Shown: piece after piece, positions 53,969 to 64,000 of the stretch
How positions within the stretch are numbered: the first letter of the stretch is position 1
Layout: each line of letters starts with the position of its first letter
Assembly: GCA_013396915.1 (NCBI GenBank)
Contig: VWZL01000114.1
Coordinates: forward strand, 376,691-440,690
Source of the DNA: Stercorarius parasiticus
Lineage: Eukaryota > Chordata > Aves > Charadriiformes > Stercorariidae
Direction of reading: 5' to 3'
Length of the DNA: 64,000 bases
Notes under the pieces: model-generated
The model's database searches: none
What the model was told of the DNA's origin: nothing
The model's input: only the letters and a program-made list of their open reading frames with translations
Position numbers and translations under genes: made by a program

Positions 53969-54019
53969 TTTTTTTTTTTTTTTTTTGTTTGTTTGTTTGT
54001 TTCTTTTTCCTTTTTTTTA
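53969..54019. repeat. T-rich stretch with (GTTT)n
   Basis: Eighteen T, four GTTT units, then more T-rich sequence. Confidence 0.93.
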
Positions 54020-54766
54020 GGCAATGGAATAATACAAACATTCTGATGTCTAAAAATAGATATTTATATTTACTGCACACACCTTTTAGTTGTATTCTGA
54101 TGAAATTTCAGATAAATGATGTAATCATAAGTGCCATTACATACTACTTAGTATGTGAGACTGTCCTTAAACCTTAAAGCATAACCCTAGAGCTCTTTAC
54201 TTAGATAAAACTCCAATTGACTTTACTGGAATAAGAATTTCAAGGTATAAAATGTCAAAAGAGCTACATACTGAACATTTATCTGTAAATCAGTTAAGTT
54301 ATTACACTTAGACTACTTTCAGTCTTCCCTGTTACATTTTCCTAAAAACATCTTTTTGCTCTGCTCTTCTCTCTGATGAGAGAAAATGGTTCATCCTTCT
54401 GTAGATACAAAGCTCTCTGCTCTGCAAATGAATTTCCACCTAAGTCTTAAGTTATCTTCAGACGTGGTTTATCTTGAAGAATGGAAGTTAAATGGAAAAT
54501 AAAACGTTCAGAGTAGCTTCAGACGTTCTGTGCATCATTTTTCTGCTTAATGTCACACTTCATGAAACACACTTTGAGGTATTGTGAACGGTATTTTAAA
54601 CAAGCGGACTTTGAATGCAATGACAGAGAATAATGGAACAGGGTTTAATAATAAATATTAACAATATTTTTTTTCCTGTAGCAATCTGTTTTTCCTTACA
54701 GTGTTCTTCTGTAGATGCTGAAATGTAACTATTGGACAATTTACACAGTAATTTGCTATTTTATAG

Positions 54767-54880
54767 GTTGGAACTTGGGATCCATTGAGTGGCCTTAACA
54801 TGACAGAGAATCAGAAAGGAAAACCAGCAAACATCACAGATTCCCTGTCCAATCGCTCTTTAATCGTTACCACCATCTTG
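54767..54880 (+). CDS. GRIK2: GRIK2 internal exon, linker into the ligand-binding domain (about residues 402-439)
   Basis: Thirty-eight codons in phase 0, starting [15 protein letters not shown] and ending SLIVTTIL, just before the EEPYVLF segment of the S1 ligand-binding lobe that the next exon should encode. Three N-glycosylation sequons are present, NMT, NIT and NRS, matching Asn412, Asn423 and Asn430 in human GluK2. Against the human protein as I remember it there are three substitutions, all in the first half: Ile402 to Val, Ala408 to Leu and Ser416 to Asn. This makes it the most variable of the three exons, as expected for an exposed linker. The acceptor is TTTTATAG at 54759-54766, with a second acceptor-like site at 54701; the donor is GTAAGC at 54881. 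The glutamate-contacting residues lie in later exons and were not found downstream. Confidence 0.97.
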
Positions 54881-56329
54881 GTAAGCAATTATATTTGCAT
54901 TTCCAGAAATAGAGTTGTACAGGAAAGCTAATAGAATATGCTATACTAATTACAACAGTGATGAACAGTCTGTAGTATACATTACAGTATAGTATATACT
55001 ATACATTAGAAATTACTGTGTCATGAAAGAATTCCAGTTGTTAATCTAGTCGTGGATATTTACTCTCATCTAAATTGTAAGTAAATTATCCCAATTTTAG
55101 TGCTATATCAGTTGATTAGTAATTTCACTTTCCTTGTTATTGACTAAAATGTTTGGTTCCTTCACAAAGATGTTTAGTTCAGCACCATATGAGAGGACAA
55201 AAAGTGTTTGTTTAAAAAAGTGGCTTGATCATTTTAACCAGCAAAATTTATTGCTTTCATTTGCTAATCTAACACCATGATATTACCTCTAAAGAAAGTA
55301 CAAAGTATTTAACTTTTTTTCATCGTTGCTATTACTTGATTATTAAGTTGACATTTTTAATCATACGGAAATTTAATTGAGATATCACTTGTGCTAGATC
55401 AGAAGTAACTTGTTTTTCATTGCTATTGTTGACAGATTTACAGTGGTGAATGGGGTATTTTTTACTTATAATGACATACATTTAGGTACATAAAAAAAAA
55501 ATTCACTAATTTCCACATCATAGTCTTGAAATAGTAATTTTAATTTCAACACAAATGAAAATCTGCTGTGTTTATCTGCTGCCACCATTACCATGAATTT
55601 GCAGATATCAAAAAAATAATTCACTTCCCAAGTTTTTTTCTTTAATAAGAAGTTTTTACTTACAAACATATATTTTGACATTTCAAGCTAGAATGAATTT
55701 TCATAGGTACATAGATACAAATACCAGTGTGCTTTCTAACCTTTTATGTAACGTAAGCCGTATAATTTCATCCAGCAGGTTGAAAGGTTATTTATAAGGT
55801 CTGGTTTTTTTTAAGATTTACAAATTATAGAAAATCTTCTGAAATCCTTTGTTTCATTTATTTCACTAATTGAAAAGTACACACTTGATACATAATTGGA
55901 ACATGGCTGACTCACTCTCAGATGTAAGTTCTTGTTATGCTAAGACCAATACAGTTTTACCACAACTTTCTCTTGTACCATTAATTACAGTTCATAAACA
56001 TATAATCTCTTGGGTCTCTTTTTTATAACATGTAAATGAACCTTTTCTAGTCTCTTAAAAGCATGCTTTTTAGAGTATTAGTCTGTCTTTTTTCTTCCCA
56101 CTGCCCTTCACAATTTTGCACATTTTTTGTATATAAGACCTACTGCATTATCAAGTAATGTTTCTTAGTAATTTCATTTGACCCCCTTGTGCTCCTCTTA
56201 TGTTGTATGCAGATACCCTGCCTAGGATTTTTCTTTAAGCATTCCACTGATACATAAGGATGTTTCACATTTTTCCTAATTGCTTTCTAGAGTTACTGCT
56301 TTCCAGAATATAGTCCTATCTCTATCAGT
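54881..56329. other. GRIK2 intron downstream of the last exon seen
   Basis: AT-rich, with no exon encoding the expected EEPYVLF continuation. The part from about 55920 onward may belong to the decayed CR1 at 56330-56460. Confidence 0.6.
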
Positions 56330-56460
56330 GACCTGTTCCCTTCATTACTCAGTCTCAACCAGCCTTTGTATCATCTGCACACATCATTAGCAATTATTGT
56401 ATACTTGATTACAGATCAGTGCTAACAATACTGGGACAAGAATCAATCCCTGCAAGGTTG
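56330..56460 (-). mobile_element. Very old CR1-clade reverse transcriptase remnant
   Basis: On the minus strand, 56452-56423 reads as a decayed QGxxLxPVLF block, and 56381-56364 reads Cys-Ala-Asp-Asp-Thr-Lys. These are the two neighbouring RT motifs of CR1 (QGSVLGPVLF and FADDTK), about 25 codons apart against about 29 normally. The surroundings are too decayed to bound the element, so the ends are approximate. Confidence 0.5.
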
Positions 56461-58209
56461 CATAAGAAATGCTCAATAACTTAGGGTGTTTCAAGTTTAT
56501 TTATGAGGTTTGAGTTCATATGCTCTATGTATCGTATTGATTTTGTATAGTGATACTTACACTTGCATGATTTTGTTTGAAATAATGATCTCAAGAAAAG
56601 GTAAGCTGCATGAATGTAAATAGCGGCACTATCAATAAGCACTGATTTTGAACTGGTAAAGCACACAAAATTAGATTCCTGAGATTTATGACAGCAGCTG
56701 TTTCTGTAATCAAGGATACTCTTTCTCTTAAGGGATAACTTTTGACTAGTGGTGTTTTATAAGAATCTGTCCTCTGCACATATCTAAATAAAATAATAAA
56801 TAAAAGAAATATGAGGACTTTAAATTGGTGTTACATGTTGCTCACTTGTAACGGCCTTTTATACTTTTACAAAGTTATTGTTCAGTGAAAGTTTTGGTAA
56901 TCGCAATAACTCTTTTCAGCTATCAAGACATTACAAGAGTGGTACTCAGAATAATGAAATGAACTAAATATTGTTCTGGTGCAGAAAGCACATGTACTAG
57001 CTTACTTTTGTAGCTCCATCATTTTGTGCTTAATAAATAGCTTTCTGTTGGACAGAAAGCATATTAGTGAATATTCATTTTGTAGCAATGCAAGGGAGCA
57101 ATATAAAATACTACAGCTCCTAGAAACAGATTTCCTTCTTCAACACCTTCCTTTTGTCTCCTTTTTCAGTCTGGAAAATATTGCTTTAAAAAAAGGCAAA
57201 TGCTGTTTTTTCAGTTTAATAATTCTCTACAATAGTCTATAGTATACTACCAGCTATGGAGCCTATATGAGTTTTTTCTGTAGTTTGTTTTAACTCTCAT
57301 TTTTCTTTTAAAGATACCAGTCTGTCTTTTATTTTTAATTCTGTCTTCTTAAATTCTGAATGATACCTTTTTCCTCCTTTATATTGTAATTATTAAGATC
57401 TTTACAACTGTGAGTATACCCTGCTTTTTCAGTGGTGGCTGAGTCTACTGAAGATGAAAATATATTGATAGGCAAAAATAATAATAAATAAACTAGAATT
57501 CATAAATTCATCTACTGCGAGGAAGGACGGAACTATGTGATCTTTTTTGTCTTGAATTCTACATAATACATGCTATAGGTAACCATCCGAAAGATTATTC
57601 CTTGGTTTATGAGCAATTCAGTAGCTCTCTTATGAAACGGGTTCAGGCTTCCCAGGACTTCATCACTTCTGCGAAGTACACTGGCATGTAGTTTTGGTGC
57701 AGAAGCACGTCCAGTTTCCAAGTTCAAGAAGCATGTCTAGTTTCCAGGTTCTGGTTCCATGGCAGCCCAAAGTACCAGCTGGACATGTCTGACGGAGTGA
57801 TGGTCAGCTTTTGAGGGGGGGGAAACATTTGAAAAATAATAATAATTAAAAAAAGTGTTATTTGTATCTTTTATAATCATAGCTTTGGATATCTCTATCT
57901 TTTTGACACTATTGCTGTATTTTATTTTAATGCCATCTGAATTCGAACTTCAGAATTTCTTCTGCAATTTAAATTCTACATTCTGAATATTCTGTGTTTA
58001 AAAATAAAACCCCAAAACCCTTTCAAGTTCAATAATAAGGTTTTCTTATAATTTGATTCTCCTAAATTGACTTTGGTATGCCAGCAGTCAGAACTCTGAT
58101 TTTTTAATTTTTCCTTTTAGATTTTAAATATAAGTGTCTAAATATTTTTGTTCTTGTACATGTTCTATCTTTACTTTTGTCACGTTAAAAGGACTGTAAT
58201 TTCGATATT
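56461..58209. other. AT-rich intronic sequence
   Basis: No gene recognised. A diverged 26-bp tandem duplication lies at 57701-57752, and a short G8 run near 57816. Confidence 0.6.
57701..57752. repeat. Diverged 26-bp tandem duplication
   Basis: AGAAGCACGTCCAGTTTCCA at 57701 recurs at 57727 as AGAAGCATGTCTAGTTTCCA, with period 26. Confidence 0.9.
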
Positions 58210-58984
58210 TGTCTGTCAGAGTCCCAGGACTTTCACTGATTTTCTGTCAGAGTCCCACCAAAGGACTTTCACTGAACCAGATTCACAAATAATCAAAATT
58301 AGTTATTTTATTGAGAGCGACGGTTGCAGATTCGAGATTGCCCTTGATAAATTCACTAACTACAATCGCACTAATTACTTAAGGTTAATACTGCTAGCAA
58401 AAATAACAATAGTACCACAACCCGGAGTAACATTCACCAGAGGGTGAAAGGCGCAGCGCTTACCCAGAAAGGCGTCCCTGCCTGGGGAGGAGGAAGAGAA
58501 CACAGCCTGTTGACTGGTCTGTCAGTATCAAGTTTCTTCTATCCCAATTTAACAGTCATTTTCTCCATCCTTTTATCCCCAAAATTACAAGGTTTCCCTT
58601 CCCTAGGTGACGTGTAGTATGATTTGGGTGGAGAGATGAGTGCTATAGTCATATATGTTTAGCATGGTCTCTAAAATCTTCATTAGCATATACAGGGGTG
58701 TCAACTTTAATATGCATTTCACAGGTAATGAGTCAAAGGTCAATTACTGGGCACGGTATCCTCTCAAGGAAACAAAGAGCTACACAAAGTCTCTGTTATC
58801 TTGATTTTACTGTCTCTGCTGACGAAAAGCAGGGCCGTCCTGGCTCCCCAAGACTACCCCATTATTTATGTATCCTGTGATAGCCAGACAAGCCTTCACT
58901 CTCCTGGGTTGCACAAGAGATAGCTAAGCCAGTCTTAATTGTTCTTTGAGCACAGAGACTTCACTTCATTATCCAAATTCCACA
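58210..58984 (-). mobile_element. Endogenous retrovirus solo LTR, antisense to GRIK2
   Basis: On the minus strand the layout is that of an LTR. A long U3-like part is followed by the TATA-like GGATAAAAGG (rc of 58569-58578), and about 260 bases later by AATAAA (rc of 58307-58312). The 3' end falls in GTGGGACTCTGACAGA near 58244, with a second, duplicated end near 58213. TG...CA ends are possible at 58210 and 58982-58984, but I found no convincing target-site duplication, so the ends are approximate. GC content and CpG density are higher than in the surrounding intron. No internal genes are present. Confidence 0.68.
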
Positions 58985-61900
58985 ACTTTGGAAACTTTTT
59001 AACTTTGGAATTTGATTTTCGTATGTGTAAATGTATGTGCATGGTGTTTATTTTTTTATTCTAAATTGCATACTAGCCTGTACATCTTATCATACAGGTT
59101 CGTTTGTCCTGTTCTGCTGAAATGGATGCTCCTTTCCTTTCCCTTAAGGCTTTTATATGCTCTTCTGTATCTGCTTGCATCAAAGCTCTGAAAAGCTCAC
59201 AGTTGTCGAGTTTAATTTTTTCAAGAAACCTGTAAAAGTTATGAAATGTGTGTGATAACATCAAATTTAGTAGTTTTTTCTTACTTCACTTTTGAAACAT
59301 GAAATTACTTTTTTTTTAGTATATTTCCCTGAAAATAATTTCTCTGAATATTTTGTAAGAAGGAATAGTAATAATGCTTTTCAAAACAATTTTATTTAGT
59401 TCAAAATATAATATCCCCACACTCTATCTTAACTGCTGCTTTTTCAAATGGGTAGAAAACTGATGTCATATAAATGCCATCTTGTTTTCAAAATAAAGAT
59501 ATAAAATCAGGCAAAGCCTGGGAATTTAACATCTTTGCTTTTTTTTTATCCTATTTTTTTTAATTTGCACTCTTTTCCTCCCTTTCTTTTGGACCCAAGG
59601 GACATTTAAAGCATGAGTGTTTAATGGCCAAATTTTACATTTATATATTAAACAAGAATGACTTTACCTTTTATCTTTATAAAGATGGGCCACTCATCTC
59701 TTGTAAATAGAATTGAAGACTTGTAATCTTTTACATTTTCATTTATATGGTATATTTTGAGGAAAGATAACTGATGCAGGCACTTTCTCACAGTAACTGT
59801 TGTATTATTCTGGAATGATTCAAACAATACCTGAATTTTGAGTTATTAATAATTCACTAATATTTTGTTCCCACTGATGTTATGGCCCAAAATAATTATT
59901 TCTATATGAATTACGTGTACTGCCATGAAATAGTTGAATTGTCTAGCAGAAAAACTATAAACTGTTTTTAGTTTATTCAGATGTGTTAATTTTTTTCTTT
60001 GGAAGCTAAAGAATATACAATTCCTTACTTTCCTATTTTAGTACTTTTCTTATCCCCTTTTAAAATACTTTCTTGTCATGATCAGTGTGTGCCTAAATGC
60101 CTCTCCTGGACTTCTCATGCCCACTTAAACATCCAGAGTCTGCACCCTCTCCTTCTTAAATTTCATTCCACTCCTGTCTCAATTCCACTTGTCTGTCTTC
60201 AGCCACCAGTGCAGACTGTAAACTGACAGATTTCTTGCAGATGTAGCAGAAATGTAAAGCAAACTAATGTGTTGCAGGATTTTTTCCACTGAGAAAGGTA
60301 AATTAGCCTACTTTATGGTGCTCAAAACGCAGAAGAGTTTAAGTTGAAAGTCGCCCTTGTCCTGAGATCCAGCATAATGTCTGTGTACTTCTAATAACGT
60401 TTGGGGCCTTCAGACTTGCAAGGTATCCAGAGATATGCTTGGCCACAGTGCTTGTTTGTATTTCAAACATAGAAGTAAGTGATGCTTATCAGAAAAAAAA
60501 TCATGAAATTTGAAGGGAGTCAGAGCATATGAATGAGCGCGGTGGGATCAGCACAAGCTAAAATTTGACTTAGTCAATAAAGGTCAATAAAGTTATTTTT
60601 CTCCTGTCTGGGTGCAAGCAGAAGGTAGGATGGCCATGTATCTATATCTCTGGATAATGACTGAGAAGTACTTTGTTTGGGTTCCAAGTTTACAGCATCA
60701 TCCCAAGCAACTTCTCTCAAATATTTTTCTAGTGCTTCAATTCCCTTCTACTAAAGTGTTAGGAATAAAAATATACTTTTGCATAGTGGCAAGGATCAGG
60801 ACACCAAGGGCATCAGTCTAGGGAAATGATTGTATTTGCTGAATGTCTTGGGTTTGCATCTTTGTTTGTTTGTTTTTCCCCACAGTCTTTTGAAAATTTA
60901 AGATACATCATAAGAAAATAATGTTTTGCTTTCCATTATAGTAAGACATAATAAAGTCTTTGATATTATTCATGTATCATGAATATAGTATGATTCAGTT
61001 CAGTTGAAAAATAGGTTAGTACAGTCTGCAGTGTTGCAACAGTTTAATGATTTCACATTCTGTGGTTTATTGAGTCAAGGGGTTTTGCTTCAAATAGGCA
61101 TCTGCTCATATCCATTTTGCTTTACTGGAATGGAAACATTCTTGGGATGCAGTTGACTCAATTTAAAGTCTGGTCAAAGTTAAGAATAAACTGTGAGGGA
61201 ATAAAGAAACCTTTTTTTTAGGAGCCTGGCAAAATGAGGATTGAAACTGCAGAAAAGAGCAACTATGGCTTGTGTTCGTGATTTATCAAACCATAGTTAT
61301 GACTATATGTTTCATGACCCAAAAGGTCATACTAGGGAATCTTTCAGGATATATCTTAAAAGCTGTCAAATAAGGATATTCATCATTAATTTCTATTATA
61401 GATAGTATAGTGAAGGAATGCGACTTTGGTGTTTTCTTGTGTCTAGCCTTAGTTTCTTCTATTGGAATATCCTGGCTTAAATGACTGGTGAGATGTCTAA
61501 TGTATTACATTTTTTTGATTGATTGTAACTAGTGGATTGTTTCACCCTTCCCACTTGAATTTTGACTGCCAACAGTGAAAGCCTATTGTGTATTTGTTAC
61601 ATCTGACATAAATGTTAATTAGATCTGGCAACCTTTTAACTCCAGTGTCCCTGGTGAACAGAATCTAATGATTAAGATTGTCTGTTCTAACAGTGACAAA
61701 TTTTGAAGATTGTTTTCCTCTTTTCGTCATGAGGGATTCCTTTTTTTTTTTGTTGTTTTGTTTTGCTTTTTTCAACACTGATAGTAACACAAAAGTTCTA
61801 GATTCTTTAAGCAATACATATGTCCATGTTGAAAGTATTAATCCATATGTTTGTTAATTATCCATAAAAATTAAAATTAAAATAATCTGAAATGTAGAAT

Positions 61901-64000
61901 TTTTTGTTGCCATTTCTAGTAACATATTTCTAGTTGAAATATAATACAACTCTTATGAGACATTGCTCACCTGTATTACATTGACAGAATATTTACAGCC
62001 ACCCATGTACAGAAGGGTGATTGCATTCTCCAGATAACTCAAGCTCATGTTCATAGAGTTAATTAACCAACTGAACATTTCAGACTACTAACTGTTCATG
62101 TGTCTGTCTCCTTCAGGTGTGATGTGGGTGCTTAGCACTGAAGAGAATTTATTTGCAGTATATTTCAAATTTCTAAAAAAACCCAGAGAGAGTTACCTTG
62201 TTATACTGTTGTCCTGAGTGCTAGACATATTGACAGTTTGTCTCCAATGAAAAACTGAAGTTTCTATTTTTTTTGTTTTGGTTTTTTTTTTTCTAAATTG
62301 ACCTATTTTAAAAGCAATTAGTGGTGTGAAGAATTTAGCTTCAGAGAAAAAGCTACCAATATGAAATATAACCAGTTGAAACAAAAACAGTGTTTGATTT
62401 CAGATTAAATTTGATAATTTACTGACAGACGTATACACTGAAAGTTGGAGTGTACTGCATGTTTCTGAGCACAGATACTTAAAGATACTGTCGCTCAGTA
62501 TATGCCTCTATTGGCATTCAAAGGACATGCTCTGCATTTCTTGTTTTTTCTAAAAAGTATTTACATTAAATACTGTGAATTGTTGAACTGTAGAATTAGA
62601 AGTATGATTATATATGTGAAGCTTTTGAGTATATGTAATGTAGACTCTGTTCTTGCACAAGGTTTATAAGCTTCTAAGATTTAAATCCTGTGAGAAAACA
62701 TCAATTTATCTAGCCTCCCAGTTTCAAATGTAAGTTAATGATATAAAAACTTTATTTACCCACACCCTTTTCATCTCTCTCGTTATTCCCAATGACATTT
62801 ATCTTTTTATTTGTTTCCATATTCTATGTATTTCTATATCTATAAACTTAATTTGGGTAATTCCTTACTGCTGAGCTGGTCAGAGGTTCACTACAAAGTT
62901 GGCAAATTTCTCACATCAAGAATAAGATAAACTAGAAGCAAGATTAATGTGGATGAAGAAAAGTGTTGATTTTAAAGTGCAATAACTCTCACTTCAGTTA
63001 CTCTTATTTCAGGACAAGCATACTTGCTAAAAATCCATGGTAGAATGTCTTTCCTATAGGGTTAATTCAGAGTAGACACGTTTTCTGGAAACATTGTCTC
63101 TGCATGAGGATTTATTCAGGATTTTTTTTCTTGGAGCACCTGTGTAGAGACAATGCTTATTCAATGGCTTTTGCTTCAAGCTATTTATGTTATTCCAAGC
63201 AATAATAAAGATGCCAATGGGAAGGTGTTGGTTGGTTGATTTTTGTTTGTTTGTTTGGTTCGTTGTTTTTTTTTTTTCCCAGGGAGATGTGTCCAGTTGA
63301 AAGACTGTTAATTTCAACTGAAGCTGTTTAGAAGATTTTAAACAGTATTTTGTAAATGTTCTGAAAAAAGTCTGACCAAGTTGTTTTTTGATGTGTTATG
63401 GTAATTTTTAAGGGTCGTGTTTTCAGGAGCTGATGGACAAAATTAAATTATGAACAATATTAAAATAAATATAAACCAGTCATTGATCTGTAAAAATCAC
63501 GCAGTTTACATACTCTGTCTTCCTAATTGGTGATAATCGTCCTAGTGAAACATTTTTGTGAAAGTGTAATCCACCAAGAAGCAATGGCGATCATATGTTT
63601 AATGCATAGACGCTTTCCTGAGAGTGTACTTGGCAACCAGTTTTACATTAGTCCATACTATAAATTTAAAACTTGAACAAATACAGCTTGTAGTAGATCC
63701 TTTGCATGGACTTGTTCAGAATACATAAATACCATGTTCAATATTTAGAATGTGTAATGCGTATTACCAGAGGAAAAAGAGAAGAACTGATAAAACTTTG
63801 GAATTACTAAGAGCTATCACAGATAAAGCTGCCAAAATGCACTTCCCGATAAATTGAAGATGAATGCTGTCAAAGCTAAGTTAGAAAATGCTTTACGTGG
63901 CAAATAAAGGGTCTGAAGAGGAAAAAGCAAATATTTTGGACAGTGGAAGACCATAAGGAAAAACAGCAAGAGCCATTAAGTAATGGCTTAACGTAAGGAT
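58985..64000. other. GRIK2 intron to the right edge
   Basis: AT-rich, no exon recognised. Simple T-rich runs lie near 61741-61770 and 62259-62294, and a (TTTG)n stretch near 63241-63260. No transposon is recognised. Confidence 0.6.

Noticed and set aside
54881..64000. Searched for the next GRIK2 exon (EEPYVLFKKSDKPLYGN)
   Set aside because: No matching coding sequence seen on either strand.

Overview
The window is eukaryotic, intron-dominated and AT-rich, and almost certainly avian. The evidence is several 5'-truncated CR1 LINEs ending in the ATTCTATG-type 3' repeat, LTR remnants of a kind I associate with birds, and otherwise sparse repeats. The only protein-coding gene I can support is GRIK2 (kainate receptor subunit GluK2) on the + strand. 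It is represented by three consecutive phase-0 exons at 44042-44185, 45437-45544 and 54767-54880. Together they give 122 codons with no stop or frameshift, corresponding to about residues 318-439 of the human protein. This is the end of the extracellular amino-terminal domain and the linker into the ligand-binding domain. The preceding and following exons were not found, so bases 1-44041 and 54881-64000 are best read as flanking introns.

Layout. 1-1236: minus-strand CR1 with a decayed reverse transcriptase, running off the left edge. 3597-5158: a second, older minus-strand CR1-clade element whose RT core is internally deleted. 8086-8540: a plus-strand CR1 3' end. 11871-12070, 18900-18998 and 41229-41466: minus-strand CR1 3' ends. 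42960-43092: an ancient L2-type 3' tail with its stem-loop. 44042-54880: the GRIK2 exons and two complete introns (1251 and 9222 bp). The larger intron holds a long pyrimidine-rich tract (48108-48445), a sense-oriented solo LTR (50202-50784) and a 455-bp near-perfect repeat of the LTR 3' part plus its flank, joined at a single N (50884). 56330-56460: a very old CR1 RT remnant. 58210-58984: an antisense solo LTR. The rest is unannotated AT-rich intron with simple repeats and a few stretches that resemble conserved noncoding elements.

I found no tRNA, rRNA, CRISPR or bacterial-type feature, and no new multigene system. The most useful observations are the probable false duplication at 50429-51339, the internally deleted CR1 element, and possible alternative RNA processing of GRIK2: a read-through ORF with an intronic poly(A) signal after the second exon, and a decoy splice acceptor before the third. 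All comparisons to human GluK2 and to repeat families are from memory; no alignment was run.
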